DNA of 64,000 nt from assembly GCF_000473225.1 (NCBI RefSeq), contig NZ_KI421509.1:2870868-2934867 (forward strand), written 5' to 3'. Below the pieces are notes generated by a model. That model made no database searches. It saw only the letters and a list, made by a program, of their open reading frames with translations, and had not been told where the DNA came from. Shown here piece by piece: positions 1-7,891 of this stretch. Made by a program: the position numbers and the translations under genes. Origin of the DNA: Sedimentitalea nanhaiensis DSM 24252. GTDB lineage: Bacteria > Pseudomonadota > Alphaproteobacteria > Rhodobacterales > Rhodobacteraceae. Positions within the stretch are counted from its first letter, which is position 1. Each line of letters opens with the position of its first letter.

Positions 1-729
1 GAAGCGCTGATGAAATTGCAGACCGAGCTGACGCATGCGTTGAAACAGAAACAGCGCCTGGCGCAGTTGGGCGCCGCAGTGGGCAAGATCAGCCATGATT
101 TGCGCAACATCCTGACCAGTGCGCAGCTGTTCACCGACCGGATCGAAGCATCGGCCGATCCGCTGGTGCGGCGGCTGGCGCCCAAACTGGTGAATTCGAT
201 CACCCGCGCGGTCTCACTCTGTGAAAGCACGCTGGCTTTCGGGCGCGCCGAGGAACCGGCACCGACCCTTGGCATGGTCGCGCTCGCGGATGTGGTCGAC
301 GACGTGATTGACAGCGAACGGCTGGCAATCGAACCCGAAACCGTGGCCTGGGTCCGGGACGTGCCACCGCTGCTCTCGGTGCGCGCCGATCCCGAGCAAC
401 TGTACCGCATCCTCCAGAATCTGGTGCGCAATGCCCGTCAGGCAATCGCGGCGTCAGGCCGCTCCGGTGAAATCACGGTCAGTGCCTATGAAGACGACGA
501 CAACTGGTGGATCAAAGTGGCCGACACCGGGCCGGGTCTTCCACCAAAAGCGCGCGAGCATTTGTTCACCCCCTTCCAGGGTGGCACTCGCAAGGGCGGA
601 TCGGGTCTGGGATTGGCGATTGCCATGGAATTGTTGCAGGGCCACGGAGGCAGTCTGGCGCTGGGCAGCACCGGACCCAAAGGGACCACCTTTGTGTTGT
701 GCCTGCCAAAAGGAGATGGGACGATCTAA
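1..729 (+). CDS. Sensor histidine kinase, C-terminal part (5' end outside the window)
   Basis: The visible 242 residues hold the catalytic core of a two-component sensor kinase. A dimerisation/phospho-acceptor helix carries the H-box (KISHDLRN, His near residue 30 after the first visible Met). A HATPase_c domain follows, with the N-box (NLVRNARQAI), the G1 box (DTGPGLP) and the G2 region (GGSGLGLAIA). It would phosphorylate itself with ATP and pass the phosphate to a response regulator not in the window. The frame is open from base 1 with no stop before the first ATG at 10, so the sensory N-terminus is cut off and that ATG is probably internal. The gene ends 54 bp before tRNA-Arg. The input signal cannot be inferred. 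Confidence 0.9.
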   Translation, partial: EALMKLQTELTHALKQKQRLAQLGAAVGKISHDLRNILTSAQLFTDRIEASADPLVRRLAPKLVNSITRAVSLCESTLAFGRAEEPAPTLGMVALADVVDDVIDSERLAIEPETVAWVRDVPPLLSVRADPEQLYRILQNLVRNARQAIAASGRSGEITVSAYEDDDNWWIKVADTGPGLPPKAREHLFTPFQGGTRKGGSGLGLAIAMELLQGHGGSLALGSTGPKGTTFVLCLPKGDGTI

Positions 730-783
730 TGCGCTTTTTTGGCTTGCAAACCCCGCCGGCTGTCTCTAAATGCCACTCTCAGT

Positions 784-860
784 GGACCGATAGCTCAGCT
801 GGATAGAGTACTTGACTACGAATCAAGGGGTCGGGGGTTCGAATCCTCCTCGGTCCGCCA
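784..860 (+). tRNA. tRNA-Arg (anticodon ACG)
   Basis: A complete 77-nt cloverleaf. The acceptor arm GGACCGA pairs with TCGGTCC (850-856), followed by discriminator G and an encoded CCA. The anticodon arm CTTGA/TCAAG closes a seven-base loop with ACG at 818-820. The T arm contains GGTTCGAATCC. The 3' end (844-860) serves as the attachment site for the two elements that follow, and integration leaves the tRNA intact. Confidence 0.97.
844..860 (+). repeat. attL: tRNA-Arg 3' end, attachment core
   Basis: TCCTCCTCGGTCCGCCA, the last 17 nt of tRNA-Arg. It recurs exactly at 17329-17345, and its last 14 nt recur at 7948-7961. Tyrosine integrases commonly use a tRNA 3' end as attB and leave such direct repeats. 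Confidence 0.9.
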
Positions 861-906
861 TTTACCCTTAATAAGCCATTGCTTTTGCTGAATAAGTGAA
901 AAGTAC

Positions 907-958
907 ATCCCCCGCCTTGTCCCCCACCTTGCAGCGGATTAGCGCGGAATATGCCGGA
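907..958 (+). repeat. Left-end copy of a 52-nt element-1 terminal repeat
   Basis: Starts ATCCCCC and ends TGCCGGA; roughly three quarters identical by eye, in the same orientation, to 7808-7859 at the other end of element 1. Both contain CCCCCAC, then AGCGGA, then CGGAAT, then GCCGGA in order. Likely arm-type binding sites for the element 1 integrase (inference). Confidence 0.6.
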
Positions 959-985
959 ACAAGGCAACGCACCAATCTGACGAAT

Positions 986-1246
986 TCAATCGTCGGCTAG
1001 CTTGTGCGCCGTTTCCCGGCTTTCACGACAAAGGGTGTTCACCAGCGCGCGAAGGCTCAAAGATTCGCGACTGCGTTCGCCATGCTGATAATTCGGATGC
1101 GCCTTGCCGGGTTTCGCACCGCCCCGTGCTCCATGCATTCGACAAACTGCCCAACCCCGCACCGCCGGACTCTTGCAGGTCAAGCCCGTGCGTTTTGACT
1201 TCGCGGAGCAACGAGGGGCGTCGTGCATAGCCAACCATCTAGCCAT
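986..1246 (-). CDS. Small island/prophage protein with a Cys-rich HG motif region
   Basis: 86 aa. The N-terminal half has the pattern C-G/S-A-K-x(n)-TGLTCKSPAVRGWAVCRMHGARGGAKPGKAHPNYQHGE (seen here around residues 13-56). This resembles small alphaproteobacterial prophage/island proteins with paired Cys residues and an MHG motif, possibly a small zinc-binding unit. Its function is not known to me. It is the last gene of the element 1 convoy and its ATG overlaps the end of the upstream gene by 8 bp, suggesting translational coupling. Confidence 0.7.
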   Translation of the reverse strand: MARWLAMHDAPRCSAKSKRTGLTCKSPAVRGWAVCRMHGARGGAKPGKAHPNYQHGERSRESLSLRALVNTLCRESRETAHKLADD

Positions 1247-1622
1247 CGACTTTAGCCTGCACTGCGTCGCGGATCTTTTTGAGTGCGCGTATTTGCTTTT
1301 CTTCCCGCCGCCTGAACACGCTTCTAAACCAGTATTGCGTGAAGACTATGCTGTCGGCAGTCTGTTCAAGCAGGCGACCGAAAATCTCCCCCCGCGCCAT
1401 GAAGTACGAGGCGGGGACGTGTATCCCCCCGCCCTGCGCCGCCTTTTTTCTGTCACTGTCCCGATATTCCTTTAGAAACTCACAAAGCCGAACGTCCTTA
1501 TGGAGAACAGTATGTGCCGCCAAGAGATCCGATAGCGCACCCACTAGGCCATCGATTTCTGATTGTTGATTGCGTACCTTTGTTTCCAATTCTGTCAATC
1601 TCTCTTCGTTCGAGTGCTCCAT
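1239..1622 (-). CDS. Hypothetical coiled-coil protein of element 1
   Basis: 127 aa with the chosen ATG at 1622, which has a GGAGG Shine-Dalgarno about 10 nt upstream; an ATG at 1679 is also in frame but lacks this. The first 40 residues form a likely coiled coil (EERLTELETKVRNQQSEIDG). The C-terminal tail is very basic (FRRREEKQIRALKKIRDAVQAKV). No family is recognised. It overlaps the next gene of the convoy by 8 bp. Confidence 0.65.
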   Translation of the reverse strand: MEHSNEERLTELETKVRNQQSEIDGLVGALSDLLAAHTVLHKDVRLCEFLKEYRDSDRKKAAQGGGIHVPASYFMARGEIFGRLLEQTADSIVFTQYWFRSVFRRREEKQIRALKKIRDAVQAKVDG

Positions 1623-1689
1623 TTCGTGGGAACCTCCATTCATCCGAGTTGCTTTGCTCATACAATTAGCAAAGTGCATGGGGTAAGCG

Positions 1690-2244
1690 TCACTTTTCTT
1701 CGCGGTCCCGCCCCCCGGTTTCTACGCTTCCAACAATCGCCTGTCCGCCGTCCTGCACGGTCACTCGCTCAACGCGAATCGTCTGCTGCCCTTTTGAGCG
1801 ATACTGTCTCAGCGCTACCATTTGCGCCGCGAAGGTTCGTCCCAGCTTGTTCAGCGCCCGTTCCGCCGAATCCTGTTGCGGGATGTTCTCAACATGATTG
1901 AGCCGCCGTGCCATCATCATCATCGCTTGATGCGTTGCAGCCATTTGCGTCAGCAACAAAGCATCGGCTGCATTCTTTGGCCGCATAGCGTCCACGAAGC
2001 CCAGCGTGAAGTTTGCAGCCCGTTCGTCCACCCGATTGCCATAAGAACCCAGTGCTGCAATCTGCACCACCAAGCCGCTGGAAACATCCGAATTTGAGAT
2101 TGCTGACTTAATGCGCTCAAAATCGCCGGACAGTTCAGCATTCAAGGTTCCATCATCATTCCATAGCATTTCCATGCTTGGCGGCTTGCGTGTCGTTTCA
2201 GTCAGTGCGTTTTCGCCCTCATGAGTGCTGTTCTGATTGGTCAT
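1690..2244 (-). CDS. Conserved hypothetical protein of element 1
   Basis: 184 aa. ATG at 2244 is preceded by AAGGGAAG. The middle is helical, with MAATHQAMMMMARRLNHVEN, and the C-terminus (RSKGQQTIRVERVTVQDGGQAIVG, about residues 145-170) resembles a tail I associate with conserved island proteins in alphaproteobacteria. No enzymatic motif is visible. It overlaps the upstream small gene by 26 bp and belongs to the same minus-strand convoy. Function unknown. Confidence 0.7.
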   Translation of the reverse strand: MTNQNSTHEGENALTETTRKPPSMEMLWNDDGTLNAELSGDFERIKSAISNSDVSSGLVVQIAALGSYGNRVDERAANFTLGFVDAMRPKNAADALLLTQMAATHQAMMMMARRLNHVENIPQQDSAERALNKLGRTFAAQMVALRQYRSKGQQTIRVERVTVQDGGQAIVGSVETGGRDREEK

Positions 2245-2581
2245 GTTGCTTCCCTTCGTTTCGTTCGCACCGTTGCTTGATGCCATTCCACATCCGCCCA
2301 TCTGGCCCGTGACGTTCCCACTCGGTCAACTTGCGCCAGTCTGCCAGTGACACGACACGGCCCGTCCATGTGAGCGGGTGCCCTGCGGCAGACACGTCAT
2401 GCCGGAACACATCGATTTCGCGTTTCTGCGCCGGGGGCGTTGCGACACCTGCGATACCTGCGACATTGCGGGGCGTTCGTTGGGCCTGTGTCACAGATGT
2501 CGCGATTGTCGCAGAGGGCTGGGTGTCATTATCACGGCCCGCTCCGAGTTCCGATAAAGCGGCGTTTGCGTCAAACCACAT
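2219..2581 (-). CDS. Hypothetical small protein of element 1
   Basis: 120 aa from the ATG at 2581 (MWFDANAALSEL...), which overlaps the end of the DUF3987 gene by 11 bp. A low-complexity Thr/Ala-rich linker is followed by a C-terminal segment with tryptophans (LTWTGRVVSLADWRKLTEWERHGPDG) that looks conserved. It could be a small DNA-binding or regulatory component of the replication module, but nothing in the sequence proves it. A longer start at 2650 is in frame but overlaps the upstream gene by 80 bp. Confidence 0.6.
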   Translation of the reverse strand: MWFDANAALSELGAGRDNDTQPSATIATSVTQAQRTPRNVAGIAGVATPPAQKREIDVFRHDVSAAGHPLTWTGRVVSLADWRKLTEWERHGPDGRMWNGIKQRCERNEGKQHDQSEQHS

Positions 2582-4067
2582 CGCTGCTGCTCCGCACGAT
2601 ATGCCACGCCTCGGCCCTTGCCGCCCCTCGCACCACTGCGCCCGCGTCAAGTCTCACAAGCCAACCGTGCTTCTCGAGGATGCGCAGCGCAGCCCGTGCT
2701 TTTGGACTTTCTCGCAACGGGTTCGGCCCGCGCCGTACCACGTCGCGCGCCATCACGTCAGGATGCGGCCAGATTTCCAGCAGCCATTTGCGCAGGGCTT
2801 CGGCCTTGTCGATTTCCACCGATACGGTTGCAGCACTAGCAAGCCGTGAAGCTTCGGTCAGATAGAATTGTGCCAGTGTTATCGCGTCAACCATCACATC
2901 GGCTTTCACGGCCTGCGCGTCCAGATCCGCCCATAGCGTCAGCACGCCTGCGATGCGTGCAGCCTGTTCCGCCGCCTTTGATGCCGTGCCGGTGATATGG
3001 GCAAGGTTGCCGCCGGGGGCTTGTGCGGCTTCGATTGCATCGGCAAAGCTCGCCAGAAGCGCGCGAGCGTCCGGGGTAAGGCCAAGGATGCGCGGCTGCA
3101 GTTCGCGGGTTTCTTCGTCCATCGGCAGGGGGGTGTCGAGTATAGCGCGCAGCCGTTCGGCAAAAGCAACTAATGCCACATCATCGCGCCGTGCGTTTGC
3201 CTGCATCCTTGTCCCGATTGCGCTGGGCGGTTCGCACATCAGGAAGCGGGGCAGAAAGCCCGTATCCGCTGCAAGCGGGTCGGCCATGAAGGCCCGCGCC
3301 ACAGTCGGCTGTACCATCAGATGCACCGCCAACCGTCGCCCGTAAAGTGTTGCGTGCCCGTCGCCTGCACGGGTCCGTCGGATCGGGTTGCCTTGCCAAA
3401 GGTCATTGAGCGCGGCCAGCGTTTTTTGTCGGTTGTCGCTGTTCATCGCGTGCCCGCCAAGGAATTGCCCCCCTTCATCCGAGAAAAGGCCAAGGCTGGG
3501 TTGGCCGGTTGCGAATAGCTTGGTCAGCCCTTCAAAGGTCGGTTCGGACACGGTGCGGTCAGCCGATGGGGGCGCGCCTGGTTCCGGCCCCAAGGCTTCG
3601 AGGTCGGCCTGTGCAGCGGTGCGCTTCTCGCCTTTGCTCTTTTTGGCTTCGGCCAGGATGCGGTCGCGCTCCCCTTTCCAAAGCGCCTGCGCATCGGCCC
3701 AGATTTGCATTTCGTCGCGCTGAGCCTTTGCCTGTTCGCGTTCATGGTCCCGCAGTGCGGCCATCAGGGGCGCATCGCAGGCTGATTTGCGTTCGCCGCT
3801 AAGGGCCATTGTCAGGGCGTACAGCGATACGGGGCGCAGCCCACCCAGCGTGCCCACATCAGCAAAGCCCTGCACCGCTAGCGATGCCACCGACAGCGCC
3901 GATTGCGCCGGGATTGCCACTGGGGCTTGCGTGATGCCTTGCACAGCTTCAACAGCGGCGCGCAGCGGCCCGAGCGCGTGAACAGGATAGGCTGTGCCGG
4001 GTGCAATATCGCGCACCAGCGGTTGCGGCCCTTCGGGGCAATATTGGACAGCGTGGGGCGCGTTCAT
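2571..4067 (-). CDS. DUF3987 domain protein (satellite replication/helicase-like)
   Basis: 498 aa. It matches the DUF3987 (YfjI-like) family of mobile elements: an Ala/Pro-rich N-terminus, a conserved ALTMALSGERKS segment in the first 100 residues, a charged helical insert (about 110-165), then EPTFEGLTKLFATGQPSLGLFSDEGGQFLGGHAM with an acidic SDEGG motif near residue 200. Such proteins usually lie beside toprim primases in P4-like islands and are thought to take part in element replication. The start overlaps the toprim stop as ATGA, so the two are probably translated together. Confidence 0.85.
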   Translation of the reverse strand: MNAPHAVQYCPEGPQPLVRDIAPGTAYPVHALGPLRAAVEAVQGITQAPVAIPAQSALSVASLAVQGFADVGTLGGLRPVSLYALTMALSGERKSACDAPLMAALRDHEREQAKAQRDEMQIWADAQALWKGERDRILAEAKKSKGEKRTAAQADLEALGPEPGAPPSADRTVSEPTFEGLTKLFATGQPSLGLFSDEGGQFLGGHAMNSDNRQKTLAALNDLWQGNPIRRTRAGDGHATLYGRRLAVHLMVQPTVARAFMADPLAADTGFLPRFLMCEPPSAIGTRMQANARRDDVALVAFAERLRAILDTPLPMDEETRELQPRILGLTPDARALLASFADAIEAAQAPGGNLAHITGTASKAAEQAARIAGVLTLWADLDAQAVKADVMVDAITLAQFYLTEASRLASAATVSVEIDKAEALRKWLLEIWPHPDVMARDVVRRGPNPLRESPKARAALRILEKHGWLVRLDAGAVVRGAARAEAWHIVRSSSDVV

Positions 4068-4948
4068 GCGGATTCCCCTTTCATGTTGAGAATGTCGTTC
4101 CAGTCGCGACCATCGGGGGCAGGCAAAAGCGATACCTGCCAGCGCAGTGCGTGAGCGCGTGCGGCCAGCGCGTTTGCAGCTTCACGGCCTGCCGTGTCGC
4201 CATCGGGCGCAATTGTCAGCCGTCCCGGCACGTCCGGCAAGCGCAGGCTTCGGATGCCGGATGTGGACAATGCGGCCCAGACCGTCGAAGCTGTGCGCAG
4301 AAGCCCGGAGGCTAACGACAGCGCCGTTTCGATGCCCTCAGCCACCACCAGCGGCCCCGGTCCATAGGTGAGCCGCACTGCGCCACCAGAAGTCGCCCCC
4401 AGCATTAACTTCGCCGGGTCAATGTCGCCCTTGCCCGTGCCATCGGGGCGCAGGTAGGTGCGATGCACGGCCATGCCGTCGCCGCCTTCCACCAGCGCCA
4501 CCAGTGCGGCATACCGCTTTGCGGTCGGTCCGTGCCAGCACGCGGGATGAAAGCGCAGTGTGTCCGGGAGGGGGCAGGCAATGGCCCGCCGCCGAAGATA
4601 GGCTTCAGCCACCGTGCCCGCGATGGGCTGGGCGTCCTGCCAGACCTGCACAGCTTGTGCCTCCCGCTTGTTCGCTACGGCCCGCTGTTCGGCTTCGCGC
4701 TGGGCATGCATTGCCGCGTCGGGGGGCGTGTAATCCCCCGCGCGCACGCCTGCCGCCGTCAATATGTCGAGAAAGGCGCAAGCCGATTTCTTGCAGTCCA
4801 GCACCAGCCGCCCGTTGCGACCATCGGCCAGGGTCAGCGCGTTCTGGCGTTTGCTCTGCTGGGGTTGGCAAACGGGGCAGGGTGCCGCCCCGTAACACCG
4901 ATACCACCTGCCGCCAAGCGCGCGCGTCAGGTCGCGTGCATCACTCAT
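4064..4948 (-). CDS. Toprim domain DNA primase-like protein
   Basis: 294 aa. The N-terminus has a zinc-finger-like C-x2-C (APCPVC, about residues 23-28) and a further Cys (KKSAC), typical of CHC2-like primase fingers. A toprim fold follows in the C-terminal half: GPLVVAEGIETALSLASG provides the conserved Glu, and LTIAPDGDTAGREAA is the DxD-type metal motif. Likely role: primer synthesis for element replication. ATG at 4948 overlaps the stop of a 32-aa ORF, and the gene's own stop overlaps the DUF3987 start, both as ATGA. The frame extends upstream to 5176 but that part overlaps another gene. Confidence 0.88.
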   Translation of the reverse strand: MSDARDLTRALGGRWYRCYGAAPCPVCQPQQSKRQNALTLADGRNGRLVLDCKKSACAFLDILTAAGVRAGDYTPPDAAMHAQREAEQRAVANKREAQAVQVWQDAQPIAGTVAEAYLRRRAIACPLPDTLRFHPACWHGPTAKRYAALVALVEGGDGMAVHRTYLRPDGTGKGDIDPAKLMLGATSGGAVRLTYGPGPLVVAEGIETALSLASGLLRTASTVWAALSTSGIRSLRLPDVPGRLTIAPDGDTAGREAANALAARAHALRWQVSLLPAPDGRDWNDILNMKGESA

Positions 4949-5043
4949 ATGCCTGCCCCCCAGATCAGCACCGCAAGAGCGTGCGCCTGTGCCTCGGTCA
5001 GACCGTGAAGGCGACGCAGGTAGAGGATTTGCAATCGGGTCAT
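4945..5043 (-). CDS. 32-aa coupled mini-ORF of element 1
   Basis: MTRLQILYLRRLHGLTEAQA... ending LIWGAGI. It exactly fills the gap between the winged-helix gene and the toprim gene. Its ATG overlaps the upstream stop and its stop overlaps the downstream ATG, both as ATGA. The Leu/Ala-rich helix with a basic face (LRRLHG) looks like a short amphipathic peptide. The double overlap is the main support. It may be a real micropeptide or serve to carry ribosomes to the primase gene. Confidence 0.6.
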   Translation of the reverse strand: MTRLQILYLRRLHGLTEAQAHALAVLIWGAGI

Positions 5044-5432
5044 TCCGCACCCCCTTTCCAGTCCGGGGATACGCCAGAGCGCAGCACATAGCGCGCATGA
5101 TGCCCCGAGAATTCGCCGCCATGCAGTTCGGTGATGGTTTCAATCCGCACCCCAAGTTCGCGCAAGTTGAACACATACGCGCTCCAACGGGGGGCGGGGT
5201 TCTTGAAGGGTGTGCAGCCCTGCGCCCCGGCTTTTCGTAACTGTTCTAGCGCCCAGCGGTCGCGGCCCGTGACCACGATGCGGAAAGGGTCGCCATTGCC
5301 GGACGTGATTCGATAGGGCGTGCCCCCGCGCGATTTCCGTGCTATGTTTCGGGTGCCGTCCGCTGTCGCATGGATTGGCGTCCCGGCCCCGGTTGCGCCC
5401 GCCAGCGCACCGGGGTTTCGCTTTGCAGCCAT
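5040..5432 (-). CDS. Winged-helix domain protein of element 1
   Basis: 130 aa. A basic N-terminus (MAAKRNPGALAG...) is followed by a region like the winged-helix proteins of alphaproteobacterial islands: AYVFNLRELGVRIETITELHGGEFSGHHARYVLRS at about residues 88-122 has the recognition helix and the HxGxxxGxxARYxL wing. It starts 3 nt after the AlpA gene and ends with an ATGA overlap. Probably DNA-binding and involved in regulation or replication initiation of the element. Confidence 0.75.
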   Translation of the reverse strand: MAAKRNPGALAGATGAGTPIHATADGTRNIARKSRGGTPYRITSGNGDPFRIVVTGRDRWALEQLRKAGAQGCTPFKNPAPRWSAYVFNLRELGVRIETITELHGGEFSGHHARYVLRSGVSPDWKGGAE

Positions 5433-5435
5433 TGT

Positions 5436-5621
5436 TTATACGGCCTTCGTTTCGCGCGCTTCGAGCCACGCAACCACGTCGCTAGCACGCCAAGCCACAA
5501 TTCGCGCACCCAGCTTAACGGGTTGCGGGAATTCCCCGCGTTTCATCCAGTCGTATATTGTTGAGCGAGACAGCCCCGTGCGAGCTTCCACGTCCGGGCG
5601 GCGTAACAGTATTTCAGCCAT
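5436..5621 (-). CDS. alpA: AlpA-family transcriptional regulator/excisionase
   Basis: 61 aa, the usual length for the family. It is a MerR-like helix-turn-helix: LLRRPDVEARTGLSRSTIYDWMKRGEFPQPVKLGARIVAWRASDVVAWLE. The signature is TGLSRSTIY...GEFP..V.LG.R.V.W. AlpA proteins of P4-like elements activate integrase expression or act as recombination directionality factors. It lies between the island's unknown 282-aa gene and the winged-helix gene, as expected for the switch module. Confidence 0.92.
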   Translation of the reverse strand: MAEILLRRPDVEARTGLSRSTIYDWMKRGEFPQPVKLGARIVAWRASDVVAWLEARETKAV

Positions 5622-5652
5622 ATCGGTTCCTTTTGGGTCCGGTTGAGTATGG

Positions 5653-6501
5653 CTAGGAGATTGGACGTATGCTTCCCTGTCGAACAGTGAACCAAAACAC
5701 GGCGGTTTCCTTCACCGTGTCAGTGACTTGTTCCTGTTGGCTTTCCGGTTTTGTGCCTTCCAAGGCGTCAGGCCAACCAAAACTAAAGGAACCATAGGAC
5801 GCTGGCGGATCGTCAAGTGCATTTAGTCCCAAGGCTTCACGCACGGACTGTTCACTGATTTCATAAGTGGCTTCCGAAGCCGACTTCGCCAGCCTTTCGA
5901 GCGTCGAAAATGTCGCCTGATACTCAGTGCCTCGAAGGCAAATTTCCGCGATTTCGACCGCATCTTGCAAGTTGCTTCCAAGTGGTCGCGGTCCGTGTGC
6001 TTCAAAGAATCTCTTCACTTCATTCGGTAAAGCCAGTGCGTGAAACCACTCCGCTTCGGGCGGGAATTTCTGCGCATTCCTGATGCCTCGAATCACCTCT
6101 CTTTGTTTTTCATGCTTCAAAGCTTGGCGCGCCCGTGAGAGAGGGTTGTTACTTCGTCCAGGCTTGCCGGGCGCGCCATCCATGATGGTCCCTAGGATGA
6201 ACTTCTCCATTCCGGACAATATCCAATCTGGCGTAGGTAAGTTGTCTGATCGGCAAATGTGTAGAGCATCTAAAAGAGCTATCACGTTGCCAGCCTCAAA
6301 TCTGTCGAATGCGTCTTTCAGTTCTTGGACAATATTTGGCGGGTTCGAGTAATCCAAAGGCATATCTTCAGATGTGCCATCCGGCTTGCCCTGTGAAGCA
6401 CACTGTTCTGACCATAGCCTAAAAAACCATCCATCTTTGGCGTCTGCTTCTACCTGCACCGATAAAAGGTCATCTGGGTGAGGAACATGGTCGTCGCTCA
6501 T
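5653..6501 (-). CDS. Unknown 282-aa cargo protein next to the integrase
   Basis: No family recognised. The protein is acidic at the N-terminus (MSDDHVPHPDDLLSVQVEADAKDGW) and mixed helical throughout, with LKHEKQREVIRGIRNAQKF near the middle. No signal peptide, membrane span or nucleotide-binding loop is visible. Base composition is lower in GC than the flanking element genes, suggesting separate acquisition. Its ATG overlaps the integrase stop as ATGA. Genes in this position, between integrase and AlpA, are often accessory cargo such as anti-phage or anti-element functions, but that is only context. Confidence 0.7.
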   Translation of the reverse strand: MSDDHVPHPDDLLSVQVEADAKDGWFFRLWSEQCASQGKPDGTSEDMPLDYSNPPNIVQELKDAFDRFEAGNVIALLDALHICRSDNLPTPDWILSGMEKFILGTIMDGAPGKPGRSNNPLSRARQALKHEKQREVIRGIRNAQKFPPEAEWFHALALPNEVKRFFEAHGPRPLGSNLQDAVEIAEICLRGTEYQATFSTLERLAKSASEATYEISEQSVREALGLNALDDPPASYGSFSFGWPDALEGTKPESQQEQVTDTVKETAVFWFTVRQGSIRPIS

Positions 6502-7802
6502 GCCAGCCTCATCGTGTTGACGGCCAGGAACGAGTCATTTCGAAGAAATGCGCCCCAATCGGCCATCATCGCCCGGCGTCGTTCCAGCATATCACTGCGT
6601 TGATAGGCGCGCTCCACGTCCGAGCCGATGAAATGCGCCAAAGCGATTTCGGCCATATCGCGCTGGTATCCCCGTTCCGCTGCCCACTGCCGAAAGGTCG
6701 AGCGCAGACCGTGCGGTACGGCGGGGCGTTTGCTACGCGGGTCCAGAAAGCCCGCGCGGCCCGCTTTGATTTCGCTTTCCTGCATCCGCCGCATAACGGC
6801 TGAAATGGACATATCCGATAGCATCCCGCCGCGCGGTGCGAAAAACACGAAAGGTGATCCGTCCATCCGGGGCAGACTTTTGAGAATAGCCACCACCTCG
6901 GGTGTGAGCGCGACGCGGTGTTCTCGGCCCCCTTTCATGCGTGAAGCTGGAATGGTCCATGTCGCAGACGTCGCAAGTGTCGCAACAGGTGCCGTGCCGT
7001 TTGTGTCCTTTTCACCAAAGTCGATTTCATCCCATGTCATACCCCGGACTTCTCCCGAGCGCGCAGCGGTCAGGGTCAAAAATTGCAGTGCTTTTGCTGC
7101 TATTCCATCGCGGCCTTCTAGCGCTGCCCACCAGCCCGCAACGTCGCCCAGCGCCAACGCGGGGTGATTATCGCCTTTCCCAACCTTGGAAGGTTTCGGC
7201 AGGATTTCTGACAGATTGCCTTTCCATCGCGCAGGATTGTCGCCCTTCCGGTGCCCTGCCACTGCCGCCCATGACAATAAGTTTTCGATGCGTCCGCGCA
7301 GGCGCTTCGCGGTTTCGGTCTTGGTTTGCCAGATAGGTTCCAGCACGCGAAGCACATCCTGCACTGAGATTTCGGAGACCCGCTTTGGTCCCAGCACCGG
7401 GCTTGCGTAGGTGGTCAATGTCGAGCGCCATTGCTTGCGGTGCTTTTCGTTTCTGAATTCGTCCAGCTTTACCGCCAGATAGGTTTCAACGGCTGCGTCA
7501 AAAGTCAGCACCGCCGCCGCTTGGCGTCGTTCTGCCAAGGGGTCGCCGCCCAACATCGCCTTGCCCCGGTTTTCGAGTGCCATCTTTCGTGCCATCGCCA
7601 GCGACACAGCCGGGGGGCTACCTAGTCCGAGCTCGCTACGCTTGCCACGAATGGTGATGCGCTGCACCCATTGCTTGCCACCGTTCGCACGCACGCGAAG
7701 AAACAGCCCGTGTCCGTCAAAGTGCTTTCCCGGTTCCGTCACCGTTTCCACAAAGCGTGCGGTTAGCGAGTTTTGAGGTTTTCTAACTCCAACATCCGGC
7801 AT
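6498..7802 (-). CDS. int: P4-type tyrosine integrase (element 1)
   Basis: 434 aa. An N-terminal DUF4102 arm-binding domain (FDGHGLFLRVRANGGKQWVQRITIRGKRSELGLGS, residues about 28-62) precedes a SAM-like core-binding domain and the catalytic domain. The catalytic residues are visible: Arg in TAARSGEVRGMTWDEID, HxxR in HGLRSTFRQW, a second His in LAHFIGSDVERAYQRS, and the Tyr nucleophile in RAYQRS. It would recombine the element with the tRNA-Arg 3' end. The gene reads inward from the right end of element 1 and is the first gene of the convoy. The upstream 145 bp holds a terminal repeat copy. Confidence 0.96.
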   Translation of the reverse strand: MPDVGVRKPQNSLTARFVETVTEPGKHFDGHGLFLRVRANGGKQWVQRITIRGKRSELGLGSPPAVSLAMARKMALENRGKAMLGGDPLAERRQAAAVLTFDAAVETYLAVKLDEFRNEKHRKQWRSTLTTYASPVLGPKRVSEISVQDVLRVLEPIWQTKTETAKRLRGRIENLLSWAAVAGHRKGDNPARWKGNLSEILPKPSKVGKGDNHPALALGDVAGWWAALEGRDGIAAKALQFLTLTAARSGEVRGMTWDEIDFGEKDTNGTAPVATLATSATWTIPASRMKGGREHRVALTPEVVAILKSLPRMDGSPFVFFAPRGGMLSDMSISAVMRRMQESEIKAGRAGFLDPRSKRPAVPHGLRSTFRQWAAERGYQRDMAEIALAHFIGSDVERAYQRSDMLERRRAMMADWGAFLRNDSFLAVNTMRLA

Positions 7803-7807
7803 AATGT

Positions 7808-7859
7808 ATCCCCCATTATATCCCCCACTTTGTAGCGGAATGCCCCGGAATGTGCCGGA
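7808..7859 (+). repeat. Right-end copy of the 52-nt element-1 terminal repeat
   Basis: Partner of 907-958, same orientation. It lies just upstream of the integrase start, a usual place for arm sites and for autoregulation of int. Similarity judged by eye. Confidence 0.6.
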
Positions 7860-7891
7860 TAAATCTGGACAATGGAAGTAAAAATATCCCT

